A stretch of 38,957 bases of DNA from 2-01-FULL-33-17 sp964401705 (GCA_964401705.1 CAYNZJ010000003.1:1-38957); one strand, 5' to 3'; positions 22,711-31,060 are shown, numbered from the stretch's first letter. Notes: generated from the letters alone by a model not told the origin. A program made the numbers and translations.

Positions 22711-25700
22711 ATGAAGCAAATAAAATGGGTTTATAAATACAAAATGAAAATATCTACGATTCTTATCGTAGCGTTATTTATTCAGCCATTTGTTTATTTA
22801 CCCAAATCTAATTCTATAAAATTTAGAACAGTAGAAGCTCAGGGTAACCGAATGTCTTCTACTTTTAATAATAATAGTTCAAATTTTTCAGGGATATCTC
22901 AATGGGGGGATTCGCAGTTTATAAATAATCCAGATATTGCAAAGGCTTTAAAGTCTTGTACTAATGTTGTTCCATCTTTTCAAAACAAAATAACTGGTCT
23001 TTTTAAGAAAAAGAAAAAGCTTTCCGGAACTGCTACGGCTTCTAACCCGATAAAAAATTCTGTTACTTCTTGGAATTGTGATTCTAATTTTATTAAAAAA
23101 TTTGCAGCTGGAAATTCTGCGGGAATTGGTAAAGAAGAAAGATCATCTGTTAATGATGAACAATATAATTCATGTGATACATCAAAAGTCAGTGTTGATG
23201 AAGCAACAAAATTTGCTTCTGACCAACCTCAAAAAGTTGTGGATGTTGAAGCTAATAAAAAATTAGATAGTTTGTTAAAACTTTCATCAACAACTGATTC
23301 TGCAGTTAATGATACTAAAAATGCAGTAGAGGGTGACAAGGTTCGTAATGAATGTATGGATAGTATTGCTTTTGCAATGACTAAACAAGCTTTAGCTGGT
23401 CTTACTGAGAGTACTGTTAATTGGATTGAGACTGGTAACTGGGATGATCCATATTATATAAAAGAACCAACACAATTTTTTAATTCACTTCGAGGACAAA
23501 CTATTAAACAAACTCTAGGTAATTTATACGATCAATCTTTAGAAAATCTGGCAGCAAGAGGACAAAGTGCTGATTACCCATTTTTGCGAACTACTTATAG
23601 AGGGATTTTAGCTAGATATGAAGGCCAAGATTTTGAACAAGCTTCCAAATCAACTTTGGCAGATGTATTACTGCGAGTTAATGGGAATAATTTATCTAAT
23701 GTATTAATTAATAATACAAATAATAAAACTCAAGCCGTTGATAATTTTAGAGATGATTTTAACCAAGGTGGATGGGATGGGTGGTTGGCTTTAACTCAAA
23801 ACCCAGCAAATAATCGTGCCGGGTTTGCTATCATAGCTAATGAAGAAATAAATAAAAAAGTTGCTGATAAAGAAGATCAAATCAATAAAGAGCTTGATCG
23901 TGGTGATGGTTTCTTAAGTCAAACAAAATGTGTCGAAGAATATATTGCAGAATCATGTAGTGAATATACTGACGATCAAGGCGTAACTTATAAAGCAGAT
24001 GATCCATTGTTAGCAACCTTACCCGCTGGTTCTACTACTTGTAGCAAAATTGCTCCTTCTTATATCAATACCCGAGGAGTAAAAGCTAAACCAAATGATC
24101 CAAATTGTCGTCAAACTAAAGTCATAACTCCGGGGTCAATAATTGCGGAGAGAATGAAATTTGTAGCAACAACAGATATCAGGCAACTTGAGTTAGCTGA
24201 TCAATTTAACGAATCACTTGGTGCAGTGTTTACTGCGGCTTTTAATCGTTTGCAAACAGAAGGGTTAGAATCACTTTCAAAAGATCAATATGGAGATTGG
24301 GAATCTCAAGCTCGTCGCCAATCATTTTTACAAAGTTATAATTCACAATATCAAACAACAGGATCTAGTCCTATTGAGACAAAACAACTAATAGTACGTC
24401 GAGAAGCAACAGGTTATAGTTCTTATGATTTTGATATTACAACTGATTTGTTTGATCAACAAGTCGGGTGTACTATTAACCCTGGGGTAGTTACAATTCA
24501 ACAAAATTATTTAAAAGAATTAAAAGCAAGTCTTGAAACTACTGATGCAAAAGGTAAAAAAATAGATAATGGACCATTGCTTAAAATAGTTCCAGCTATT
24601 GCTGAGCTTGATTATTGTATTCCAGGACCAACTCCTAATTGGGAAGAAATTGCAGACCAAAGATTTGCCGGATTTTATAATAATTTAGTTGAAAATCCTA
24701 TATATTTTATTCGTAAGGTGGATAATCCTGACATAAATACATACTATTCTTCAATTGGTAAAAGAATTTCTGAATTAATTTTAAAAGTTGAGAGAGCTGA
24801 AAAAAATAAAGAATATGGGCAACTAGCTTCTAGTTTGTTAGGGGCAGCAGCTGGAGTTTGTGCTGCAACTTGTGCTACCGGTTACGGGGCTATTGTATCT
24901 GCTGTATTATTAGTTGCTGCTGGAATAGTAGAGCTGGTCACAATACGTAAAGAAAATAAAGCAAAACAAGAATTAGAACAATTTGCTAATGCTGGAGAGG
25001 AATTTGAAGAAGCTGCTACTTGGGCTTTTGAAAATGAAGCACGTGAATGGACAGATGAACAAATATCTTATTTAGTTCAAGATTATAATTTATTTAAACA
25101 AGAAGTTTACGATAAATTTAGTGATGCAAATAGTATCCCTGTAGCTAAAGATGCTCGACCTTTTATTAATTCAATTTATTCTTATTCATCAAATTCTTTA
25201 GAGTTAATTGGGGATTATCAAGAAGAAATAAAAGAAGCTGAAACCACACTAAGAGAGCTTTTAAAAATCCAAGCTGAAGTTAAAAAAATTAAAGACAGTG
25301 CAATTGCTCGTGCAAAATCACAAGGTTTACCAACAGATGTACCAGATGCTTGTAAACCAGCTCAAATTCAATGTCCTGCTCCTAAAAAACCAACAACCCC
25401 ATCTATTAATCCTAGTACTTTACCAGCTTTCTTAGGTTCACCAGCAGGTGTATCTAATATAAAAAATGGGGTTAATGTTAGTGGTACTTCTGTTTCTGCA
25501 AATTATAATACTGGGGCGCAAGTCTATGGTCCAGGTTCATCTTTGTATGGTTTACCAGAAATATTTACAATCAAGCCTACTTTTGATCCAGCAGGGCCTA
25601 TAACTAAAGTATCATTTACTGCTTCACAAAATACTCTTTCTGCTTTGGTCACTTGTTCTACCGGATTAACGGATAGTTTCGGTACACCATATGATAAAAC

Positions 25701-26196
25701 TGAAGTTTATGGTGGGGTTTTTGAAATTGATGGCAAACCAAATGTTGGAATGAATTGCGTAATTACAGGTTATGGGCCAGATGGGTTTGGGGGGATCGTC
25801 TCTTCAGCTCCAACAGAATGTAAATTTGATGTTAGTGGGTCTTCTACTAATTTGGTTTGCGATGTTACAAAACTCTCATCTACTACTGGCGGGGGTACAT
25901 CTACTGGTGGGGGGAGCTCTGGTGGATCTTCAACAACTTTGATCCCAGAAATTTTGTCTTTCACTTCAGATTATACAATTGTTGCCCAAGGACAAAAAGT
26001 CGAACTTTCTTGGAAAGTCTCGAATTCATTAATGACTACATTAAGAACAAGTACTAGTACTGTTAACATCAATAAAGATACTAAAAAACAAACTGATTCA
26101 GTAATTGTTATGCCCGCAAGAACAACAACTTATATTCTTACAACAAGGAATGGTAATGAAACAAGGTTTAAACAAATAAGAATAATCGTTAATTAA
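22711..26196 (+). CDS. large secreted/membrane protein of a surface cluster
   Basis: At 1161 residues, this is a lineage-specific exported protein. A signal peptide or anchor lies at about 12-32 (ISTILIVALFIQPFVYL). The external part contains scattered cysteines that could pair, and the distinctive segment GGWDGWLALTQNPANN at about 353-368. I recall similar segments in proteins near type IV secretion or pilus genes of Patescibacteria, but could not verify this. A second hydrophobic stretch lies at about 705-745 (LLGAAAGVCAATCATGYGAI), followed by coiled coil. The final 85 residues resemble a PKD/Ig-like beta sandwich after a Gly/Ser/Thr linker. The gene is 7 bases ahead of the next and clearly in operon with it. 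Confidence 0.75.
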   Translation: MKQIKWVYKYKMKISTILIVALFIQPFVYLPKSNSIKFRTVEAQGNRMSSTFNNNSSNFSGISQWGDSQFINNPDIAKALKSCTNVVPSFQNKITGLFKKKKKLSGTATASNPIKNSVTSWNCDSNFIKKFAAGNSAGIGKEERSSVNDEQYNSCDTSKVSVDEATKFASDQPQKVVDVEANKKLDSLLKLSSTTDSAVNDTKNAVEGDKVRNECMDSIAFAMTKQALAGLTESTVNWIETGNWDDPYYIKEPTQFFNSLRGQTIKQTLGNLYDQSLENLAARGQSADYPFLRTTYRGILARYEGQDFEQASKSTLADVLLRVNGNNLSNVLINNTNNKTQAVDNFRDDFNQGGWDGWLALTQNPANNRAGFAIIANEEINKKVADKEDQINKELDRGDGFLSQTKCVEEYIAESCSEYTDDQGVTYKADDPLLATLPAGSTTCSKIAPSYINTRGVKAKPNDPNCRQTKVITPGSIIAERMKFVATTDIRQLELADQFNESLGAVFTAAFNRLQTEGLESLSKDQYGDWESQARRQSFLQSYNSQYQTTGSSPIETKQLIVRREATGYSSYDFDITTDLFDQQVGCTINPGVVTIQQNYLKELKASLETTDAKGKKIDNGPLLKIVPAIAELDYCIPGPTPNWEEIADQRFAGFYNNLVENPIYFIRKVDNPDINTYYSSIGKRISELILKVERAEKNKEYGQLASSLLGAAAGVCAATCATGYGAIVSAVLLVAAGIVELVTIRKENKAKQELEQFANAGEEFEEAATWAFENEAREWTDEQISYLVQDYNLFKQEVYDKFSDANSIPVAKDARPFINSIYSYSSNSLELIGDYQEEIKEAETTLRELLKIQAEVKKIKDSAIARAKSQGLPTDVPDACKPAQIQCPAPKKPTTPSINPSTLPAFLGSPAGVSNIKNGVNVSGTSVSANYNTGAQVYGPGSSLYGLPEIFTIKPTFDPAGPITKVSFTASQNTLSALVTCSTGLTDSFGTPYDKTEVYGGVFEIDGKPNVGMNCVITGYGPDGFGGIVSSAPTECKFDVSGSSTNLVCDVTKLSSTTGGGTSTGGGSSGGSSTTLIPEILSFTSDYTIVAQGQKVELSWKVSNSLMTTLRTSTSTVNINKDTKKQTDSVIVMPARTTTYILTTRNGNETRFKQIRIIVN

Positions 26197-26202
26197 TATT
26201 GT

Positions 26203-27618
26203 ATGAATAAACTAAACATTAAATCTGCATTTGTTATCATCTTAATTTTAATATTAGGTGTCGGGATTTATTTATTCTTTAGAGCGTCAAAAAATTCAAC
26301 AACCAACAGTAGTCAAAATGAAAAAGGCTTCATGTCTTTTTTTGGGGATCGTAAAACTAAACCAGTAGATGAAACAACTGTTCCTGGTGTTAAACCAGGG
26401 TCTAATAATAATGGTGATGTAAATCCAAATGATCCTAATAACCCTAATAATGATTCAAACGGAAATAATTCTGGAGGGAATACAAATGGAGGTAGTTCGG
26501 GTTCAGGTTCGACTGGTTCTGGATCTGGGTCTTTATCAATAAAATCAATCGGGACAAATCAAGGTGGGGCAGGAGTTGGGGGAACAGGTGGGTCAGGGTC
26601 AATTGGTGTTGGTGGATTAGGTGGAAATATCGGAAATAATCCAAATGATCCTAATAACCCTAATAGTTCAGGACAAGTTGTATGCCCGGATAGTAACCCA
26701 AATTGTAATAATATTGTTACGGTTGAAACTATTGATTGTACTCCTCCAAAACTTCCTTATACTGAAGCTGAAATTAATCAATTAAAAGATTTAGTTGCAA
26801 GATTTTATAATATATCATCTTCTTTAAAAACTGAGGCAGATATTAAAAATGAAATCGATACAAGAACTTCGTATATTGAAATTATTAATGAAGCCAATGC
26901 CTATACTAATCAATGTATTAAAGAAGTCAAAGCTGAACAAGCAGCTCCTGCAAATTTACGTAAAGCAATAGACAATAATCCACGCTGGCATCCATTTATT
27001 TCCCCAAGTTTTGTTTCTAAATTACCAGCAAGCAAAACAACTATCGATGATTTAAATTCAAAAAAGACTTCTTTAAATTATCAATTATCTAAATACGATG
27101 CTCAAATAAAGTTTTTGGAAAGTTTAAATAGAAACGAAAATCAGAATAATTTTTTAAAAAAGGTTAAAGATGATAGAAATAAAGCATTAAAAGAGTTAGC
27201 TGAACTTAACCAAAAAATAAAAGATGTTAATGAAGGTAATACTAGTGGGCAGAAAATTTTAGCTGGAACATTTTTCCCTGAACCAACTGAAAGATTTAAT
27301 TTTACTTTAGGTAAAAAGGTGGATTATATTGCAACTGGGCGTCGTAATGATGATTGGGATAGAAGAGAAAGATTATGGAATATGATTGGGGATCGATTGT
27401 GGGCAACATCAGATTTTTGGATGCCAAATGGTAGCCAGCCTTGGTCAATATTCTATTTCTATCAAGGTACAGCTGAATCTGAAGAAAGGAATCCTTTAAT
27501 TTGGCTTATACGAGATTTACCTAATTCTCCGGACCCTAATAACCCAAACCCAAATGCTAAAGGTGTTAAAAATTTCCATAGGTTACAACAATTAGAAGAT
27601 GCTTTAGGTGTCTGGTAA
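26203..27618 (+). CDS. membrane-anchored protein with a Gly/Asn/Ser low-complexity stalk
   Basis: This 471-residue protein has an N-terminal membrane helix (about 9-27) and a 100-residue low-complexity region rich in G, N, S and P (about 60-160). A helical, cysteine-containing domain follows, with a coiled coil at about 285-350, and the C-terminus is tryptophan-rich (RERLWNMIGDRLWATSDFWM). The stalk contains NPNDPNNPN twice, encoded by a 28-bp exact repeat. The layout suggests a surface stalk that presents the C-terminal domain. No family is recognised. It is the last gene of the exported cluster. Confidence 0.72.
   Translation: MNKLNIKSAFVIILILILGVGIYLFFRASKNSTTNSSQNEKGFMSFFGDRKTKPVDETTVPGVKPGSNNNGDVNPNDPNNPNNDSNGNNSGGNTNGGSSGSGSTGSGSGSLSIKSIGTNQGGAGVGGTGGSGSIGVGGLGGNIGNNPNDPNNPNSSGQVVCPDSNPNCNNIVTVETIDCTPPKLPYTEAEINQLKDLVARFYNISSSLKTEADIKNEIDTRTSYIEIINEANAYTNQCIKEVKAEQAAPANLRKAIDNNPRWHPFISPSFVSKLPASKTTIDDLNSKKTSLNYQLSKYDAQIKFLESLNRNENQNNFLKKVKDDRNKALKELAELNQKIKDVNEGNTSGQKILAGTFFPEPTERFNFTLGKKVDYIATGRRNDDWDRRERLWNMIGDRLWATSDFWMPNGSQPWSIFYFYQGTAESEERNPLIWLIRDLPNSPDPNNPNPNAKGVKNFHRLQQLEDALGVW
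26422..26665 (+). repeat. 28-bp direct repeat pair in the stalk region
   Basis: The 28 bases at 26422-26449 recur exactly at 26638-26665, in frame and 72 codons apart, encoding NPNDPNNPN. Recombination between them would shorten the stalk by 72 residues without a frameshift. Confidence 0.8.
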
Positions 27619-27640
27619 ATCATTACTAAAATCTAAAAAT

Positions 27641-27690
27641 AAATCAAACCCTGTAGTTAAATTCATATTTATACTATGGGGTTGATTTTT
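27641..27690 (+). repeat. CCCTGTAGT hairpin element, copy A (upstream of rplS)
   Basis: ACCCTGTAGT pairs with ACTATGGGGT across a 15-base AT-rich loop, with G-U pairs in two positions. The flanks read TCAA and TTGA. The downstream edge supplies TTGATT (27682-27687), the -35 of the rplS promoter. Confidence 0.65.
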
Positions 27691-27709
27691 ATATTGAATA
27701 TGCTATTAT
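27682..27709 (+). promoter_or_regulatory. rplS promoter
   Basis: TTGATT (27682-27687), 16 bases, and TATTAT (27704-27709) lie 8 bases before the ATG. The -35 is part of hairpin element copy A. Confidence 0.6.
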
Positions 27710-27717
27710 AACCAAAT

Positions 27718-28110
27718 ATGAATACAGGTAATATTACATTAACTCCGGTTGATTTAAAGTCTAGAGAATCACTTGATTTTGCATCAGGGGACACAATTCG
27801 TGTTTGGACAAAAATTGTTGAAAAAGGTAAGACTCGTCTTCAGGCTTTTGAAGGTTTGGTATTAGCTAGAAAACATGGTTCATCACAAGGAGCAACTTTT
27901 ACAGTACGTAAGGTTTCTAATACTATTGGTGTTGAAAGAATTTTCCCACTATATTCACCACTTATTGATTCCATTGAAGTAGTTAAAAAGACTCGAACTC
28001 GTAGAAGTAAGCTATATTACATTCGGGATAAAGCTGTTAAAGATGTTCGAAAGCGTCTTAAAAAAGCTAAAGCTGTAGTTAGTGAAGAATCTACTGTTGA
28101 TGCTGAATAA
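27718..28110 (+). CDS. rplS: 50S ribosomal protein L19 (bL19)
   Basis: This 130-residue protein matches bL19, which sits at the interface of the two ribosomal subunits. The conserved stretches SGDTIRVWTKIVEKGKTRLQ, FEGLVLARKHG and the basic RRSKLYYIRDK are present. The C-terminus is extended by an alanine/glutamate tail beyond the usual 115 residues. It stands alone without the trmD-rimM neighbours usual in other bacteria. It is driven by a promoter whose -35 lies in a hairpin element also found ahead of tuf and rpsS. Confidence 0.96.
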   Translation: MNTGNITLTPVDLKSRESLDFASGDTIRVWTKIVEKGKTRLQAFEGLVLARKHGSSQGATFTVRKVSNTIGVERIFPLYSPLIDSIEVVKKTRTRRSKLYYIRDKAVKDVRKRLKKAKAVVSEESTVDAE

Positions 28111-28125
28111 TAAATAAATGTTAAT

Positions 28126-28157
28126 AAATAGCCCTGCAATATATTGCAGGGCTATTT
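28126..28157 (+). terminator. 32-bp perfect palindrome behind rplS
   Basis: AAATAGCCCTGCAATA (28126-28141) is followed directly by its complement (28142-28157). As RNA it gives a long stem with a tight loop; the T-run is short. The next promoter's -10 box begins 7 bases later. Confidence 0.7.
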
Positions 28158-28163
28158 ATATGC

Positions 28164-28169
28164 TATAAT
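28164..28169 (+). promoter_or_regulatory. -10 box of the peptidoglycan-binding protein gene
   Basis: An extended TGCTATAAT box places TATAAT at 28164-28169, 8 bases before the ATG at 28178. The upstream TG may compensate for the lack of a good -35. The same TGCTATAAT string precedes the gene at 28805. Confidence 0.65.
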
Positions 28170-28177
28170 ATAATTAT

Positions 28178-28603
28178 ATGAAGAAATTTTATTTTAGTGT
28201 TGTTTTTATTTTTGCATTAATTATTAGTTCTAGTTTTGCTTTTGCTCAGGTTAAACCCAAAAACCTTAATTGTAAATTAGCTCAAAATGCTGACAATGAA
28301 TGGTGTGAAATGGAAAGAGGTTATTCTTATGAAGAGGAAGAAGAATATGTAGAAGAAGCAGATATTGCAACTTGCGAAGTATTTATCAAAGTTCCTGTTT
28401 ATAAAGCAAAAGGTGATGATGTAAAAACATTACAGACAATTCTTTTAGAGAATACTCCTAAATTAAAAGTTGATGGGGTTTTTGGTCCTAAAACCAAAGC
28501 TGCATTGATTGAATATCAAAAAGCAAATGATTTAACTCCGAGTGGTAAAGTTGATGATGAGACGCTTGAATTTATTCAGGATACTTCAAATTGTGCTTTG
28601 TAA
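28178..28603 (+). CDS. secreted peptidoglycan-binding domain protein
   Basis: This 141-residue exported protein has a classical signal peptide (1-23, cleavage likely after AFA). A short acidic linker with a run of glutamates follows at about 50-60. A PG_binding_1 domain covers about 70-135, with GDDVKTLQTIL, DGVFGPKTKAALIEYQKANDL and SGKVDDETL. This domain binds the stem peptides of peptidoglycan and usually accompanies hydrolases, but no catalytic domain is present here. Three cysteines outside the domain core may form disulfides. The gene has its own promoter and terminator. Confidence 0.88.
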   Translation: MKKFYFSVVFIFALIISSSFAFAQVKPKNLNCKLAQNADNEWCEMERGYSYEEEEEYVEEADIATCEVFIKVPVYKAKGDDVKTLQTILLENTPKLKVDGVFGPKTKAALIEYQKANDLTPSGKVDDETLEFIQDTSNCAL

Positions 28604-28621
28604 AAAATAAATTTAAATAAT

Positions 28622-28652
28622 AAAAAAACCAGATTTATAGTCTGGTTTTTTT
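28622..28652 (+). terminator. intrinsic terminator
   Basis: AAAAAAACCAGA pairs with TCTGGTTTTTTT around a 7-base loop, after the peptidoglycan-binding protein gene and facing the tRNA-Leu gene. Confidence 0.9.
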
Positions 28653-28656
28653 ATTG

Positions 28657-28740
28657 TGCCCAAGGGGAGACTTGAACTCCCACGCCCTTGCGAGCACTAC
28701 CACCTCAAGGTAGCTTGTCTACCAGTTTCAACACCTGGGC
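28657..28740 (-). tRNA. tRNA-Leu (GAG)
   Basis: The minus strand folds into a class II tRNA. The acceptor GCCCAGG pairs with CTTGGGC, and the anticodon stem CTACC/GGTAG carries the loop TTGAGGT with anticodon GAG. A long variable arm (TGCTCGCAAGGGCG) and a T arm GGGAG-TTCAAGT-CTCCC follow. The discriminator is A and the CCA end is not encoded. It reads CUC/CUU leucine codons. Confidence 0.95.
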
Positions 28741-28750
28741 ATGTTTGTGT

Positions 28751-28778
28751 ATTATACAGACCCAAATACTTTTATCAA
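28751..28778 (-). promoter_or_regulatory. tRNA-Leu promoter
   Basis: On the minus strand, TTGATA (28773-28778), 16 bases, and TATAAT (28751-28756) lie 10 bases before the mature 5' end. Confidence 0.75.
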
Positions 28779-28791
28779 GTTTTATATATGC

Positions 28792-28797
28792 TATAAT
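28792..28797 (+). promoter_or_regulatory. -10 box of the membrane protein gene at 28805
   Basis: TATAAT within TGCTATAAT lies 7 bases before the ATG, again predicting a leaderless message. It is divergent from the tRNA-Leu promoter. Confidence 0.6.
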
Positions 28798-28804
28798 TTA
28801 ATTA

Positions 28805-29878
28805 ATGATAACTGACCAAATAATAAATTATATTAAAGATCAAATAACTCGCGGAGTAGCACGAGAAAAAATTCGTACTAATTTAATTTCTGCTGGGTGG
28901 GAAGAAGCCGACATTAATCAAGCTTTCTCTTTTGCTGAACCTAATGGAGAGCCTGCTGTTTTAAAAATCGCTCCATCTTTTGCGGTTGTTGATAAGGTTG
29001 AAAAAGAAACATCAATTGATAAGATTTCTTTAACTAAAGATGATCAGCCTTATATGCCGATATTAAAAAAGGATACCGAACAAAAGGTAGATACTAACCC
29101 AGTTTATAACCCGATTCGTCCAGCAGATGAAAAAATAACAACATTGCAGAGTACCGTTGATGCTTATTCGCATTCTAAAGAAAAACCAGTAACTGAAAAT
29201 ATAACAAATGAAAAACCTAAAGAAAGTATTTTGGTTGTAAGAAACAATAAACCTAATGATGTGATTAGTAATTTTGGGGACGAAGGTGAACTTAAAAAAC
29301 CAAAAACATCTAGTGTGTTAAAAAATTTGGTTTTATTTTTATTTTTAATTTTATTAATCGGTAATGGATTTTTGTGGTTTTATCTTTTCCCAAAAATGGA
29401 TACAGAAAAACAAAATATTAATAATCTAAATCAAAATAATAATCAAGCAGAACAAAAAATACGCGAAGTTATACCTAAAGATACTAACCCCCCAGCAAAT
29501 CAACCAGATACTAGTTTGAATACTAGTCCAATTGAAGCATTAAAAAATCCAACAAATACTTTTAAAACCTATACTACAAATTATTTTACAAAAAATAATA
29601 GTTACGGCACAACTCCAATGTTGCTTAGTTCTTGTAATGCTCCAAGTACTGTTTTTGTAGATCCAAATGTTAAAAAAACTTTGGATCAAATATCGGCTAT
29701 TAGTAAAGGTCTTCCTTATTGCTCACTTGGAACAGATGACACTACTAAAAAGAATCGAATGACATCTTATCTAGTTTACTTACCAATGGATGAAGCAGGG
29801 TACTGTATTGACTCGACAGGGGCAAATCTAATTGTTACAAAGAAACCAATTGGGACTAGCTGTGTAACTGCATTATAA
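28805..29878 (+). CDS. membrane protein with a cytoplasmic helical domain and a pilin-like C-terminus
   Basis: This 357-residue protein begins with a small helical domain (about 3-40, YIKDQITRGVAREKIRTNLISAGW and so on) that is widespread at the N-terminus of Patescibacteria membrane proteins. A long polar linker follows, then one membrane helix (about 175-195, VLFLFLILLIGNGFLWFYLF). The external part ends in a cysteine-bearing domain. There the string AGYCIDSTGANL resembles the C-terminal CxDSTG signature I associate with pilins of this group. There is no prepilin cleavage site at the N-terminus, so it is not itself a canonical pilin. Function is unknown. Confidence 0.7.
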   Translation: MITDQIINYIKDQITRGVAREKIRTNLISAGWEEADINQAFSFAEPNGEPAVLKIAPSFAVVDKVEKETSIDKISLTKDDQPYMPILKKDTEQKVDTNPVYNPIRPADEKITTLQSTVDAYSHSKEKPVTENITNEKPKESILVVRNNKPNDVISNFGDEGELKKPKTSSVLKNLVLFLFLILLIGNGFLWFYLFPKMDTEKQNINNLNQNNNQAEQKIREVIPKDTNPPANQPDTSLNTSPIEALKNPTNTFKTYTTNYFTKNNSYGTTPMLLSSCNAPSTVFVDPNVKKTLDQISAISKGLPYCSLGTDDTTKKNRMTSYLVYLPMDEAGYCIDSTGANLIVTKKPIGTSCVTAL

Positions 29879-29880
29879 AA

Positions 29881-29914
29881 AATAAAACACTCAATAAAGA
29901 GTGTTTTATTTTTT
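29881..29914 (+). terminator. intrinsic terminator
   Basis: AATAAAACACTC (29881-29892) and GAGTGTTTTATT (29899-29910) with a 6-base loop are followed by TTTT, directly behind the preceding gene. Confidence 0.9.
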
Positions 29915-29917
29915 ATG

Positions 29918-29990
29918 GGGGACTACTGGGAATTGAACCCAGATCGAAGGTTCCACAAACCTCAGTGTTAACCATTACACCATAATCCCC
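29918..29990 (-). tRNA. tRNA-His (GTG)
   Basis: The minus strand folds as tRNA-His. The anticodon stem GAGGT/ACCTT carries the loop TTGTGGA with anticodon GTG, and the T arm reads CTGGG-TTCAATT-CCCAG. With U8 and G10 aligned, the first G (29990) is the extra G-1 and pairs with C73 (29918), the identity pair of histidine tRNAs. CCA is not encoded as a full triplet. Confidence 0.95.
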
Positions 29991-30006
29991 ATATAAGCAC
30001 TTTATG

Positions 30007-30034
30007 AATATAGCACAATATTATATTTTTTCAA
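30007..30034 (-). promoter_or_regulatory. tRNA-His promoter
   Basis: On the minus strand, TTGAAA (30029-30034), 16 bases, and TATATT (30007-30012) lie 16 bases before the mature 5' end, leaving a short leader for RNase P. Confidence 0.6.
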
Positions 30035-30052
30035 ATTAAAAATAAGTAAATA

Positions 30053-30088
30053 AAAAATCCTCTCCGCCAGCTGGTGAAGAGGATTTTT
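30053..30088 (-). terminator. rpmB terminator
   Basis: AAAAATCCTCT pairs with AGAGGATTTTT over 11 bp, with an inner CGCC/GGTG pairing around AGCT. On the minus strand it follows the rpmB stop and ends in ATTTTTTA. Confidence 0.85.
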
Positions 30089-30089
30089 A

Positions 30090-30338
30090 TTAAGCTTTGA
30101 TTAGTCCAGCTTTTTTAAGTGTTGCGTAAGCTCCGTTTTTAGTAATTGTTCGAAGACCTTTTGTAGATACTTCAATTCTTACAGATTTACCAAGCTCAGG
30201 AACAAAAACCTTCTTTTTTTGAAGATTTGGATACTGACGGCGTGAGCCAGTCGGAGTATATTTAGTAGCACGAACGCGGTTGGAATATCCGCCAGCGATA
30301 CGAGATGTTTTTTTTGTGATTGCGCAGGTTTTTGCCAT
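30090..30338 (-). CDS. rpmB: 50S ribosomal protein L28 (bL28)
   Basis: This 82-residue protein matches bL28. It has the opening MAKTCAITKK, the basic middle SNRVRATKYTPTGSRRQYPNL and the family end VSTKGLRTITKNG. No CxxC zinc motif is present; only one cysteine remains, at position 5. It is a single gene, separate from the rpmG partner it often has elsewhere. The gene is divergent from the site-2 protease gene. Confidence 0.95.
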   Translation of the reverse strand: MAKTCAITKKTSRIAGGYSNRVRATKYTPTGSRRQYPNLQKKKVFVPELGKSVRIEVSTKGLRTITKNGAYATLKKAGLIKA

Positions 30339-30383
30339 AAATATTATTTCTGAAAATTACTTTTGTATGGTATCATAAAAGCT

Positions 30384-30992
30384 ATGGATACGCAAGTCGA
30401 CAAAATTTTCTACTTAATAATTCTTATTATTTCTATTGTTATTCATGAAATAGCTCATGGGTATGCGGCACTTTACTATGGTGATACTACTGCACGGGAT
30501 ATGGGCCGATTAACATTAAACCCATTAAAACATATTGATCCAATTGGTTCTGTTATTGTTCCTTTGTTATTATTTGTAACAGGTTCACCTTATATGGTTG
30601 GTTGGGCTAAACCAGTTCCGTACAATCCTAACAACTTGACTAATGAAAAACGGGGGAGTTTATTTGTTGCTATTGCTGGAATTTTAGCTAATTTATCAAT
30701 AGTAATTATATTTACTTTGATTATAAAGCTTTTTGGTCAGTTTTTCCCTTTGTATATGTTACAAATAATGGCATTAATTGTATTGGTTAATTTAGTCTTG
30801 GCTTTATTTAACTTGTTGCCTGTACCGCCACTGGATGGGTCTAAAATTTTAGCTAGTTTTGGTTCTAGACGTTTAAAAGAAATGGTAGAAATTCCTAGTT
30901 TTCCTAGAATGATACTATTTTTAATAGTTGCTATTTTACTATGGAATATTTTTTCACCCTACGTTTGGCAACTATATAACTGGCTGGTGTAA
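30384..30992 (+). CDS. site-2 protease family (M50) membrane metalloprotease
   Basis: This 202-residue integral membrane protease has the short M50B layout. The zinc motif HEIAHG puts H21, E22 and H25 in the first helix region. The second motif NLLPVPPLDGS has D151 as third ligand. Four to five hydrophobic helices are visible. Family members cut transmembrane substrates such as anti-sigma factors. The ATG at 30384 was chosen because TATCAT at 30370-30375 lies 8 bases before it; an in-frame ATG at 30363 would lie within the promoter. No PDZ or CBS domain is attached. No substrate candidate adjoins it. Confidence 0.92.
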   Translation: MDTQVDKIFYLIILIISIVIHEIAHGYAALYYGDTTARDMGRLTLNPLKHIDPIGSVIVPLLLFVTGSPYMVGWAKPVPYNPNNLTNEKRGSLFVAIAGILANLSIVIIFTLIIKLFGQFFPLYMLQIMALIVLVNLVLALFNLLPVPPLDGSKILASFGSRRLKEMVEIPSFPRMILFLIVAILLWNIFSPYVWQLYNWLV

Positions 30993-31001
30993 ATAAAAAA
31001 A

Positions 31002-31024
31002 GTTCTCCCAAGGGAGGGGAGAAC
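31002..31024 (-). terminator. terminator of the 148-residue protein gene
   Basis: GTTCTCCC (31002-31009) pairs with GGGAGAAC (31017-31024). Read on the minus strand it is followed by seven T. It also lies just after the convergent protease gene. Confidence 0.8.
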
Positions 31025-31060
31025 AGTTGTAAAATCTTTCTTATTTGATAATAAGTCTTT

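Noticed and set aside
29918..29990. tRNA-His apparently lacking the encoded G-1
   Set aside because: Numbering from the acceptor alone suggested U at -1. Aligning U8, G10 and the T arm shows the first G is G-1, paired with C73, so the tRNA is normal.
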